Origin: Sphaeroforma sirkka
Taxonomy: Eukaryota > Opisthokonta > Ichthyosporea > Ichthyophonida
Length of the DNA: 26,402 bases
Reading direction: 5' to 3'
Assembly: GCA_001586965.3 (NCBI GenBank)
Contig: LUCW03000275.1
Span: 150,001 to 176,402, forward strand
Below are positions 17,672-26,402 of the stretch, in pieces; position 1 is the stretch's first letter, and each line of letters starts with the position of its first letter. Position numbers and translations under genes: made by a program. The notes beneath the pieces are model-generated. The model saw nothing but the letters and a program-made list of their open reading frames with translations. It did not search any database and was not told where the DNA came from.

Positions 17672-19650
17672 ATAGATATGTTCAGAACATTCGGGTGTCA
17701 CATCGTATACAAGAACCGTGATCCAGACGGCAAACTCGACGACAAAGCACGGGATGGCATTCTTCTTGCGCCACCATTGAACACAACACCGGACTCGTAT
17801 CGTATATACTCACCTCTGACCAAGCGTATAATACAAAGCCGAGATGTTTATATATTCGAAGATAAATTCTTTGTCTGGGAAGACAACAAATGTACAACCG
17901 CTATCGCACCACCTGACACTATGAATTTGAAAAATACTGGCATGCCCAACCAGTCCTCAATCGCCACCACTTTCTCTGGTATCTTCCGTCTAAATCAGTA
18001 TCTCAACCAAATCGCCGCGAAAGCTCCACCAGTTTCATCCGCCTTTGTGTTCCTAGCGACGCTGTCGCCCAGGTAAAACGACATGCAGCACTTACATGGA
18101 AATGGCAGCTTGATGAAAACATCGACCCCCGCTCCCAACAACATCCCGACGCTACGAAAGCAGCTTTAATCCATTATCTCCGCACCAAGCGGGAGGCCCG
18201 CTGCACACATGAACGAGCGCCAAAAATTCTTGACCGCAGCATGGATGCACTACTGATCCCACTTGTCAATTCCACTAACGCAGACATCCTCCAATCTACC
18301 GCGGATCGTCTCCAGAAGGCTTACCAAGCAAAGCATAATGTAAACCTCTTCTCACCTAACCCAAAAATCCCGGCAAACGCTAATCTTTCCTGAACCACTA
18401 CAGCAACTATGAGAGCCATACCATATGTTCATACATTGTAATATACATACTTGCCATTTTTTTTTTTTTGAAATAAATAATATTATCCCTATGAATAGTA
18501 GTACATTCCTCCAAATCGAGAATGACGATTTCCAAACGGACGCATGGACAACATGGACAACGGAAGATATGCTTAGCCAACAAGCCCAGCCAACTGTGAC
18601 GCACAATTCAAGCAACCCAGAACAACTACAGATAACTTCATCATCAACACAACAACCTGCTGAGAGCGAAGTACATACCGTCGAGTCGGAGGCTGCTGCA
18701 GCGACTATCAAAACACAACATGATCTCGAAGCAACCATAGCTAGAAGAACGGCAGAAGGTTGCCAAGTCTCTCGAGAACTGCGGGACCTCGCGATAGATG
18801 ATAATAATGTCGACTGGTATCACGATAGCCGTCGTAAGAGACCAACTTCTAGCAATACGCGCACTGTCAATTCAGCAACTGCAGCAATGGAACCAAAAAC
18901 ATACAAAGGTATATATATGAGATGCCAAACGCAGCCGATTGGAAGGAATCAGCACGTTCGGAGATGAAGAGCTTGGTGATACAGCGCAAGGCATTCATTC
19001 TGGTTGACAACAAACCGCGAGAGGAATCATTATTCCCCCCTCGATGGGTCTTCAAGGCAAAAACGGATGAATCAGGACAAGTCACACGACTCAAATCACG
19101 TCTGAACGTAGCAGCATCCAATGCAAAACAGGGAGTTGATTACGATGAAAGCTATTCCCCACTAGTAGTCAAGGAAACACTCGGAATCTGTCTAGCTCTA
19201 TTGGCACACTATGACATGGACATTCAACAATAGATACACCCTCGTTCTGCCTCACTCAAGAACTGGATACTCCTAGCTACATACGAGTGCCACAAGGATA
19301 CGATCTCATCGAACATCTATTGGATCCGTCTCAGAGAAAACTATACGAAATGCACAAGCAAGGAGACACAAAGGTTGTGTGTCGAGTTGACCGTTGCGTA
19401 TATGGTCTACCACCTAGCGGACACTACTGGTTAAAAACTATCCATCGATTCGCTATACAGCACAGTTATAAACAAGCACAATCGGATGAAGCACTGTTCA
19501 TCAAACAAACACACAGTGAACCTTGTTTTATTATTGTACACGTAGATGACAAAATTGCAGCATGCCAGAGTAAGACCGACGGACAGAAACTAGCTGACGC
19601 AATGAAAGGCGAATGGAACACTGATGATATGGGCCTACATTTCTTATTAA
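17672..19650 (+). mobile_element. Ty1/copia retrotransposon fragment
   Basis: The left part (about 17680-17900) matches the end of a copia integrase: FRTFGCHIVYK, KLDDKARDGILL, SYRIYSPLTKRIIQSRDVYIFED. After a linker rich in S, T, Q and E (about 18480-18900) comes copia RT: WKESARSEMKSL, RWVFKAKTDESGQV, GVDYDESYSPLVV, VYGLPPSGHYW and VHVDDK. It is an old, broken fossil with several interruptions and lacks both ends here. It is bounded on the left by the LTR of copy 2 and on the right by copy 3; the right joint lies within about 19638-19665. Confidence 0.85.
17917..18393 (+). other. 158-codon open stretch inside the copia fragment, unrecognised
   Basis: A frame different from the integrase frame is open from 17917 to 18390 with no ATG at its start. 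Its composition is protein-like (for example VKRHAALTWKWQLDENIDP and YLRTKREARCTHERAPK) and it does not resemble copia integrase, linker or RT. It could be captured sequence, part of another element, or an unusual copia linker. Confidence 0.35.
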
Positions 19651-21512
19651 GCATACAATCGGTTGCTGATAACTCTTTAACTGTTTTCTGGTAGTCAGGG
19701 ACAAGTCGAGAGAGCATGTCAGGAAGATGATTGTGTATTCCTGGTATGTGTGTAATGTTAAAAGCGAGCTTAGCAATAATGTCATGCCAGCGGCTCACCA
19801 ACTGTGAATCAGGGTTCATGTCTTTTAAATATGTTAGAGACTTTTGATCACAGGCGACAGTGAAGTAACTTCCATAAAGGTAGTCTTTAAACTGTCGTAG
19901 CGCAGTAGCTATAGCAAGGACCTCTTGTTTAACGGTAGGGTAATTCCGTTGACTCTTATTATAACTCTTGCTAAAGAATTGTATGTAACGTGGTTTACCA
20001 TTTATCGTTTGGTATAGCACTCCACCTACCGCTCGATCTGAAGCGTCGGTTGCTACTTGGAATGGGACACCATCCACAGGGTACTGCATGATGGGTGCGT
20101 CCATTACTTTACTTTTGACTAGTTTAAATGCATCATCACATTCTTTAGTCCAAAGCTTTCCCAAAGGTCCTTTGTGCAGCCGTAGGTGACTGAAAGGCTT
20201 TAAGTAATGAAAAAGATGAGGTACCGAATCTGAGAAGAAGTTAACAAACCCACACACAGAGTTCACATCTCTTCCAGTAATCGGTGTTGATAAATCTAAC
20301 AGAAATTGTTTCTTGCCAGAATCAATTTCTACCCCTGCTACAGGTACCTTGTAACCAAGTAAGAGTATAGTATCTTAGCAAGAGAACGTTTGTCCTCGTT
20401 AATCTTAAGTTTAGCATGTTCATGTGCTGTCTTTGTAAAGATAACTATATCATCTCAATATACTGATACGTTATCCAACAGGTCCGCAAATAGTTACATC
20501 ATAACTTGTTGGAAGAAAGACGGTAACATGTGTAAGCCTTCAGGTGCACCTTTAAACTGGTACTTTTTACCTTGCCAAGTAAAGGAAAAGTATTTCCTAT
20601 GCTGCTCATATATTTGTAATTGATGGAATGCAGCTTTTAAGTCTACCTTGGAAAAGATAGTCGCACCTTTCATTTTGCGTAGTATCTCGCTTATCTTTGG
20701 TAAGGAAAAACTGTGTTGCGGAATTAGTTTGTTGATCGGAGACAGGTCTAATCCTATTCTTGTTTTACTAAACGTTTCATCAGATTTATATTGATCGACC
20801 GCTAAGAGAGCTAAGTTAACTGGGGTTGCATCATAATTGATTTCAATTTGACCCTGTTTTAACCAATCTTCGATTTGGGTTTTGACAACGTCTTTGTGGT
20901 TATGTGAAGGACACTTTAACTTAGAGAGATCGACGTTTGCTATGTCAAGCTTAACGTACCCGTTTGAGAACTTAAACATACACCAGTCAGTTATTGCAAT
21001 CTTTCTGTTCTGTATAATTAAGTCCATAACTATATCGGTAAAGTGCGGAATCATATCTTTTGCTTCACCTTCCGGAGGTTTAGGTATCTTTAACATGTTA
21101 TCATCTGACTGATCTTTATTTGGGTCTAGCCCATTAGGCAGACCAGTGAGAGCTACACTTAAACTGAGAAGATCAGTCATACCTATAATCAAATCGTATT
21201 TCTGAGACATGTCAGTAACGATTAGGCGAGTCTTCACTTCTCTTCTATCCGACAACATTATGTGTATATAGTCAATGGCTTCTTCGCAAGTAGTAACTTT
21301 GCCATTTCCCAAGATTAAATTAGTTGTTTCGTTATGGATAGCCATATCTGTAGCGTAGGCTACTCGGCGTGAGATAGCAGAGACTTCAGCCCCTGGATCA
21401 AAAAGTGCTATACCTTTTCTCCATTTACATAAACGGGTTGAAATATACGTTCATCTCTTTTGGTATGGATTGTATTGAACTTTTTCTCATAATATTGCTT
21501 TAGTGCACGCAT
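19641..21512 (-). pseudogene. pol: pol region of gypsy copy 3
   Basis: Protease (with FDPGA), RT and RNase H (ATDASDRAVGGVL) are recognisable. The sequence ends at the joint with the copia fragment. It is a broken fossil. Confidence 0.8.
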
Positions 21513-22318
21513 ATAGAACTGTCAGTGCTTAACTTGGACGTCCGGCATGTCCTTGTAATCATCTTAGTGCCAACCGTTAGTAACCTTGCAAGTAATACAC
21601 TCTTTCATAAAGTGCCCAAAGTTTGACTTGCCTGTTGCACACTTAACAAAGTCGTGTTTACCATTCCACTTGCCGTCACGTTTAGTGAGGTTGTAACCAT
21701 ACTTCTTGCAAGGTGCTCTCTCCTTCCTTTCACCCTTTGGTTCAGTAGAAGTAGAGCCTTTATCACCTCCAGCAGTAGTGCGAGGTTTCTTAGTATTACG
21801 TGCAGTGTTATTCTCTGTCGCGGTACGCTTAGCGGGCTGGGTAAAACTCGAGGTACTCAGTACTCTAGTAGATGAGTTGGCATGCTTTTGAACTGTCTTC
21901 TCGAAGACAGACCAAGGCATAGATCGCATATCACCATAGGCGATAATATTATCATTGACCTTTTTAAATAGGCTAGCCCCCAGAGTCTTCATCATCTGAC
22001 AAATTAATAGATATTTGCCAGTATAGGTACGACCTCCCATCCGAGTGTTCATATGTGTCATATGAGGAGCACCTCGAATAGTAGTATCGTTCGCAAAGGT
22101 CTTGCGAGACTCTAGAAGTTTACGGTCACGTGCGTCTTCAAAGAAAGCATTAAGTATATTCTCACGCAACTGGCGCTAGGGTAGGGCTTTACAATAGGGC
22201 TCATAGGCCTTCAATATAGTTTTCCATTCCTCTGACTCACAGAAATGAATAAAGGCATTAATCATCTGCTTATCCTTAAGGCTGGCAGACTCCTTAAGCT
22301 AGTCAAAGGCCTTCAGTG

Positions 22319-22561
22319 TCTCCACTGTACTCTCATTAGTACTAGTTGATTTATAAAGCTTGGTTCCAAGCGTTCACGAGGCTCACGCTCAGTGCTACGG
22401 GCTGCTAGCGCCAAGATGGAGTCTATCTCCACTGTACTCTCATTAGTAGAGAAATCGACCTCAGCCTGCGCGTTACCTAGCTGCTTTATAAAGCTTGGTT
22501 CTAAGTGTTCACGAGGCTCATGCTCAGTGCTACGGGCTGCTAGTGCCAAGATGGTGTCTAT
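22319..22561 (-). repeat. Local duplication in gag of copy 3
   Basis: A segment including a 77-bp block occurs twice, at 22350-22426 and 22485-22561. The first block carries the older-subtype variants; the second carries those of copies 1 and 2. This marks one edge of the mosaic patch. Confidence 0.8.
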
Positions 22562-22935
22562 TTCCTTTCTCTTGTTATCGATTAGATAGCGAATGTTATC
22601 CGCTTTCCTATCGTCAAGGTCAGAGTCATTCAATAGACGGTCCTCAAGGACTTGCATACCAGAGTGTAATAGCCTGAGACGAGTATGTCTGGTTCTCACT
22701 TCCTCATCCTCAGGATTAGAGCGGGAACTCTCTAACGAGGTACTGGTGTAGCGATTGCCAAAATCGTGATTACCAGGGTTAGCTGGCAAATGAGGGTCGA
22801 TATTACGAGGATGGTAAGCCTCATCGAGTTCCATACGATCATATCCTCTGACAGGGTTAGGTTTGTCGAGAGGGTGGTCGATTGTAGCTTCCAAGCTATA
22901 GAGATTAGATCTTGAAATTTTACCCAGTTTACCAG

Positions 22936-23022
22936 CGGTAGCTAGCTCAGTGGTAACCCTGTTGGCTGGTAAACCAGAGTACCTCAAGTTCGAACCGCGG
23001 CTCGAATCAATTGTTTTTTTTT
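22936..23022 (+). ncRNA. Antisense tRNA-like unit in gag, copy 3
   Basis: A box TAGCTCAGTGGT at 22943-22954, B-box core GTTCGAACC at 22988-22996, and a run of nine T at 23014-23022. The spacing from A box to TTC is 46 bases, as in copies 1 and 2. The anticodon-like hairpin core GGCTGGTAAACCAG is unchanged, while the T-arm stem is worn. Confidence 0.5.
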
Positions 23023-23529
23023 CCGTATAGGAAGAATATCGGCCACGTGGAATAGAATCGAAAGGTCATGAACTGCGGCAGCGGCTAGCTTCTTCAAAAG
23101 CTCATCTTTGCGGTTTAAATAACGTCGAGATTGAGAAGATCCAACCACTCGTTGTCTACCAGACGGACCAGTGTCCCCAGTAACCCCAGGAAACTCAACA
23201 GGCTTAGCAGGCTTAGAGCTGGCGGCTCCCTTGTCTTTAGAATTTCCTTTAGCCATAGTAATAGCTCAAGAACAGGAAAGTTAATAAGGACTAAGTTTAG
23301 TAACTAGCGTGTAGCTTACTCCAGGATAGTATAGCCACTATGAGGTAGTATAGAATACTTATAGACCTGTCGCTGGATAGTAAGCAATTAGTAGAAAGTC
23401 TAGAAGCAGTACACTACGGTAACTACTAAATAACTGAAAAATATGTAAACTTTGATGTATATTTTTATGTTTTAAACTATGTTATATAAACTAAGATACA
23501 ATTTAAGTAAGTTAGGATTTAGCAGTGAT

Positions 23530-24041
23530 AGCTTGTATAAGAATGATCAGGACTGCCTCTTGGGAAGAGCCTTAATATCCTCGATCACACAGGACGTACC
23601 TCTAGCTGTTCTTCATTAAATAATTTTCACTAGCAGTACTAAGTGTTCATGACCACATGCCTAATGTGTAGATAGACATGATAACGTAAGTCAAGTTAAT
23701 ACATTGGCTAATATAAATAAAGTTCCATCTGAAGAAAAGTTAAAAAAGAAAAAGAGATTGGATTTTGGAGATTGGTGGGAAGGTCAAAACCTGTAAGTAG
23801 TAGTTCATAGATTATAAAATGTAGTTTATAATATCCTACATCTACTATCGTCTCAAATAGGTCCAAGTAAATAAATCATAATAAATATTCAGGCTATTGG
23901 AGCCATCAAAGTGAATTTAGAACACTTTGGAAATATTAGAAAATGAATTTGTATTAAATTATTATAAATACAATTAAAAACCAATATGTTATCTCATTTG
24001 ATCTTGATATTTTAGACTGACCAAAGACCGTATTTCTACAC
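23530..24041 (-). repeat. 5' LTR of copy 3 (inner boundary estimated)
   Basis: Begins TGTAGAAATACGG at 24041 on the minus strand. It has the stem-loop CTCTT-GGG-AAGAG at 23557-23569 and the end motif TTCTTATACA. The flank after 24041 is CATCC. Confidence 0.6.
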
Positions 24042-25893
24042 ATCCGCTCTTTACGAGTAATGTGAATATTATTGAAAGGAACCACTTAAGGTACCAGCTT
24101 CGTACGGCCAAGTTTGCGTTTCACCGGGCTGATTTGCTATATATTGTCCACCACGTTGTTAGGTAGCTGGCCAGTTGGAGTCATCCATATCTGCGTTAGG
24201 TATTGAGAAGATCAATGTTGTTGCAATGTTGATGAGTCCTGAGGCTCAGAAGAAACAGCATCCGATGATGTTCGGGCCCAGATGTTAGGGTGTGTCCCTA
24301 TATAAACCTTCTTATCTTAGATCTGGTTCTCTTGGTCCGGTCCTCTTGGTCCGGTTCTAAATCATCTCCATCTAATGTACTTTGTCCACAGGTGTAAACG
24401 AGCTACTCACCCAACTGGTAGATTACGTAGCTAGACAACACTCCATGTATAGCTATCATAGCAGAGAGAAAGAGTAGCTCAAAAGTTCTATCATTGCAAG
24501 ATAGACTGCACACACATCACTATTTTAATGGGTAGTCAGCTAATGTTCAACCGCAATCACCGTACTATCGTTGTGCGTAGCTGCCACTAGCTTAATCTTG
24601 ATCAGCTGGTCTAGGGACTGGAGGAAGCTTCAGAAGACAGCCCAGCATAGTAGTTTTAGAGCTTTCCCACCTCCCAATCTCGAAGAAAACCAAAATCAGT
24701 CTATTCCGACTCTCGTAATACATTGCAGACACACTGCGCGATTTCGAGTGATTCTGCCCCTGTGGGGTAATATGAAAAGAAGCGGGTACACCAACAAGTA
24801 TGAAGGATACTATTTCAGAATGTATTTCATGTCGAAGGTCTAGTCTTAATCAGTATTCTACGTGTTTGTATGTATGTATGTAGGAAAAAAAAACAGCTAA
24901 ATAAACCTTACAATATATTGTCTGTATTTGTAAAAAAGTTTAGTTGTAGTAGACTTTACACGTACTCTACTATATGTTAACAAAGTTTGATACTCTGTCA
25001 CACACATCTACTGACTAGTGTACAGGAGGCTCGGACTTTGTTCGGCAGTCTACCATAGTAGGAAAACCGGCTAGTCCATAGTTCCTATTTTGTACACATG
25101 TTCCAAGTGTATGTCCTTCTATCAGTCCTCTTTTCTATTGGCCGGTGCAGGGCAACCGGTCCTCGATTCTCAGGTCCTGGTGCCAGTTATTACCACTATT
25201 TCGGTATCTTTCATAGGCTTAATTTTCTTGGTCTGTAGTTCCTCCCTAGTCGACCGTCTCGTTCTGCCTGTTTTCCTTACACGATTAATGTTTGAAGTTG
25301 TTGTTCGTGTATCAGAGCTATAGCTTCCAGGATAGCGGTGAATTCGGGCTGTTTACTAGTGGTACCGTCGTTCAAACGCTTAGTCGATGGTTGTTCAGTT
25401 GAATCCGTTTCCCAAAGTTGATATTATCGGTTGTTGTCGTATTTTAATAGCGAGTTCTTATGTTGGTAGTTATTGATTCTTTTGTCTGGAGCTTCTGGGG
25501 CTGAAAATATCGGACTCCCACTGATCCTTGTAGTCCTTATATACTCGGCCGGGGTCTCATTTTGATTTTCGGACCGGTTTGTGGGACTTGTGTTCGAATT
25601 ATTACTAAAAAACTGAAAAACATTCTGTTTTTTATTGTGCAAAAACATAAATAGCCTTCTTCTGGAACACAAAAATAAAAATAAATACACATGAATATAA
25701 AACAGCGAATTTCTATGTTATTATTGAAGGCTATGGTTCCAAAATAAATAAGAACTCCCGACTGATTCACATCGATAATCAATTTCACCAGTGGGGAGAT
25801 CACTGGAGAGTGGAGGCCGGAGGACTATACTATTGAGATTTATTTACAAAGCGGCAGCATCTGACGCGTTAACAGCGAATTGAAAAGTACAAC
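24042..25893. other. Gene-free stretch right of the retroelements
   Basis: No recognised gene. It holds a 14-bp direct repeat (24327-24340 and 24341-24354, core CTCTTGGTCCGG), a TATATAAA near 24299, a short TATG microsatellite near 24865-24882, and a coding-like remnant on the minus strand (next entry). It ends in the upstream region of the NAD(P)-binding gene, where I see no strong TATA box. Confidence 0.45.
25270..25690 (-). pseudogene. Interrupted coding-like remnant, unidentified
   Basis: One minus-strand frame reads as polar, protein-like sequence (SENQNETPAEYIRTTR, then PEFTAILEAIALIHEQQLQ) but is interrupted. It might be a decayed gag-like or host exon. Composition is the only support. 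Confidence 0.2.
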
Positions 25894-26234
25894 ATGGAGT
25901 TAGAACATGTTGCTGTATTCGGAAGTACTGGCCGAACTGGTCGACTCATTGTGAAACGCTTAGTGGAACGCGGAATCAAAGTAACGGCCGTGTCACGGAG
26001 TGAAGCTGTTGCACAAGAGGCTTTTATGTCGTTACCGAGAGCCAATAAATTAGTGACTATAATACAAGGTGATTTGTTACGTATGCCTGCGGAAGCTATA
26101 AACAATGTGCTCAAGAGCTGCGACTTTTGCATATGCGCAGTAGGAACTCGCCGGTATTCTAATATATACAAAGATATCTTTTTTCGGCCTGAAGGGAATC
26201 ACCCCTATTTTGTTGACTACCTGGGAGTGGCAAG
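25894..26234 (+). CDS. NAD(P)-binding atypical short-chain dehydrogenase, first exon
   Basis: From ATG 25894 the frame gives 113 codons plus two bases. The N-terminus VAVFGSTGRTG has the GxxGxxG dinucleotide-binding motif (residues 10-16) at the end of the first beta strand, then a helix and VTAVSRSEA, as in NmrA-like/atypical SDR proteins that resemble biliverdin reductase B or Tic62. VTIIQGDLL and DFCICAVGT are the next two strand motifs, and VDYLGVAR matches the family's DYxGxxN helix. The exon ends at CAAG before GTATGC, a good donor, just where the family continues with NLIDAAK-like sequence; reading on would reach a stop soon after. Substrate is unknown; it is probably a soluble oxidoreductase or NAD(P)-sensing protein. 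The rest of the gene lies beyond. Confidence 0.82.
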
Positions 26235-26240
26235 GTATGC
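26235..26240 (+). promoter_or_regulatory. 5' splice site of the NAD(P)-binding gene
   Basis: GTATGC directly after CAAG. Phase is 2. The conserved protein similarity stops here, which supports splicing. Confidence 0.65.
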
Positions 26241-26345
26241 GGGATTCTTTTTTAGTCCACTGGTATCAATTGATTGAAGAAAATCAGTATATATATATGC
26301 ACATAATCAAGTGCCTCACCTCCAGTCTGTGTTTTAACTTATCAG

Positions 26346-26384
26346 CAACTTGATATCGTCCAAACGGTTCATGTATATATACGG
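26346..26384 (+). CDS. Possible 39-base second exon of the NAD(P)-binding gene
   Basis: After TTATCAG at 26339-26345 an in-phase stretch reads SNLISSKRFMYIYG and is followed by GTGAGC, a donor. NLI...KRF resembles the family's NLIDAAK..VKRF, but is about six residues short. Other acceptors in the same intron also give open frames, so this is tentative. Confidence 0.25.
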
Positions 26385-26402
26385 GTGAGCCAGTGTACAT
26401 CG

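Larger units (their letters stand above)
21522..23256 (-). pseudogene. gag: gag region of gypsy copy 3
   Basis: Starts MAKGNSKDKGAASS. Capsid-like and cysteine-rich parts are recognisable. A patch of about 420 bp (22441-22860) is nearly identical to copies 1 and 2, next to a local duplication. It is a broken fossil. Confidence 0.75.
19641..24041 (-). mobile_element. Ty3/gypsy LTR retrotransposon fossil, copy 3 (older subtype)
   Basis: Same family as copies 1 and 2, but visibly more diverged in nucleotide sequence and with more interruptions (ten or so). Parts on the minus strand: LTR start at 24041, gag ATG at 23256, TGA CAG junction at 21524-21519, protease, RT, and RNase H near the copia joint. 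No integrase or 3' LTR is seen. Its leader is about 110 bp longer than in copies 1 and 2. Its LTR is of the same subtype as the 145-bp fragment at 6696. Confidence 0.9.

Noticed and set aside
24220-24360. Possible 3' LTR of the copia element (TGTTAGGGTGTG followed by TATATAAA)
   Set aside because: It does not match the proposed left LTR at 6198-6451, and no end motif or primer tract was clear.
24571-24843. 90-codon plus-strand frame
   Set aside because: No domain, repeat or motif, in a region with no other coding signal.
25090-25323. 77-codon frame with a hydrophobic stretch
   Set aside because: It overlaps a more protein-like frame on the other strand, and its hydrophobic look comes from T-rich DNA; no homology is recognised.

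Overview
The window is nuclear DNA of a eukaryote, probably a protist; the species cannot be fixed from the sequence. The evidence is a SLC34-type sodium/phosphate cotransporter on the left, a Rossmann-fold gene with a clear GT splice donor on the right, TATA boxes, poly(A) signals, and LTR retrotransposon fossils that fill more than half of the sequence. Overall base use is A/T-rich. I see no sign of an altered genetic code in the two clear host genes.

Left flank (1-6195). A SLC34 cotransporter on the minus strand runs off the left edge, with its TATA box at 1581-1587. A plus-strand frame (2558-3304) encodes an N/Q-rich protein with 18 tandem hexapeptide repeats. It carries one in-frame TAA exactly where the repeat pattern predicts CAA. 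The next 3 kb is A/T-rich and mostly gene-free. With the upstream part it holds three 21-bp near-perfect palindromes (arms AATGTGACG/CGTCACATT), GACTC-rich stretches, and a G-run/C-run block next to a TATA box.

Centre (6196-24041). This is a nest of LTR retrotransposon fossils: a possible Ty1/copia LTR plus primer site, a 145-bp partial LTR of a Ty3/gypsy family, and then a giant tail-to-tail palindrome made of two copies of one gypsy family. Copy 1 is on the plus strand and copy 2 on the minus strand. Both outer ends stop exactly at an LTR terminus, and a 301-bp single-copy spacer lies at the centre. A Ty1/copia fragment and a third, older gypsy copy on the minus strand follow. All three gypsy copies share an in-frame TGA at the gag-pol junction, consistent with read-through expression. 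All three also carry, antisense inside gag, a tRNA-like unit with A box, B box at canonical spacing and a downstream T-run. Copy 1 pol has a methyltransferase-like NPP segment between RNase H and integrase. Copy 3 is a mosaic: about 420 bp of its gag nearly matches copies 1 and 2 while its flanks differ by about 10%.

Right flank (24042-26402). About 1.85 kb without a recognisable gene, then the first exon of an atypical short-chain dehydrogenase/NAD(P)-binding gene (25894-26234) with a good splice donor; the rest of that gene lies beyond the window.

The best candidates for something undescribed are the palindromic retroelement bounded by two LTR starts and the antisense tRNA-like unit kept in all gypsy copies. 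Next come the repeated 21-bp palindromes and the hexapeptide-repeat protein.
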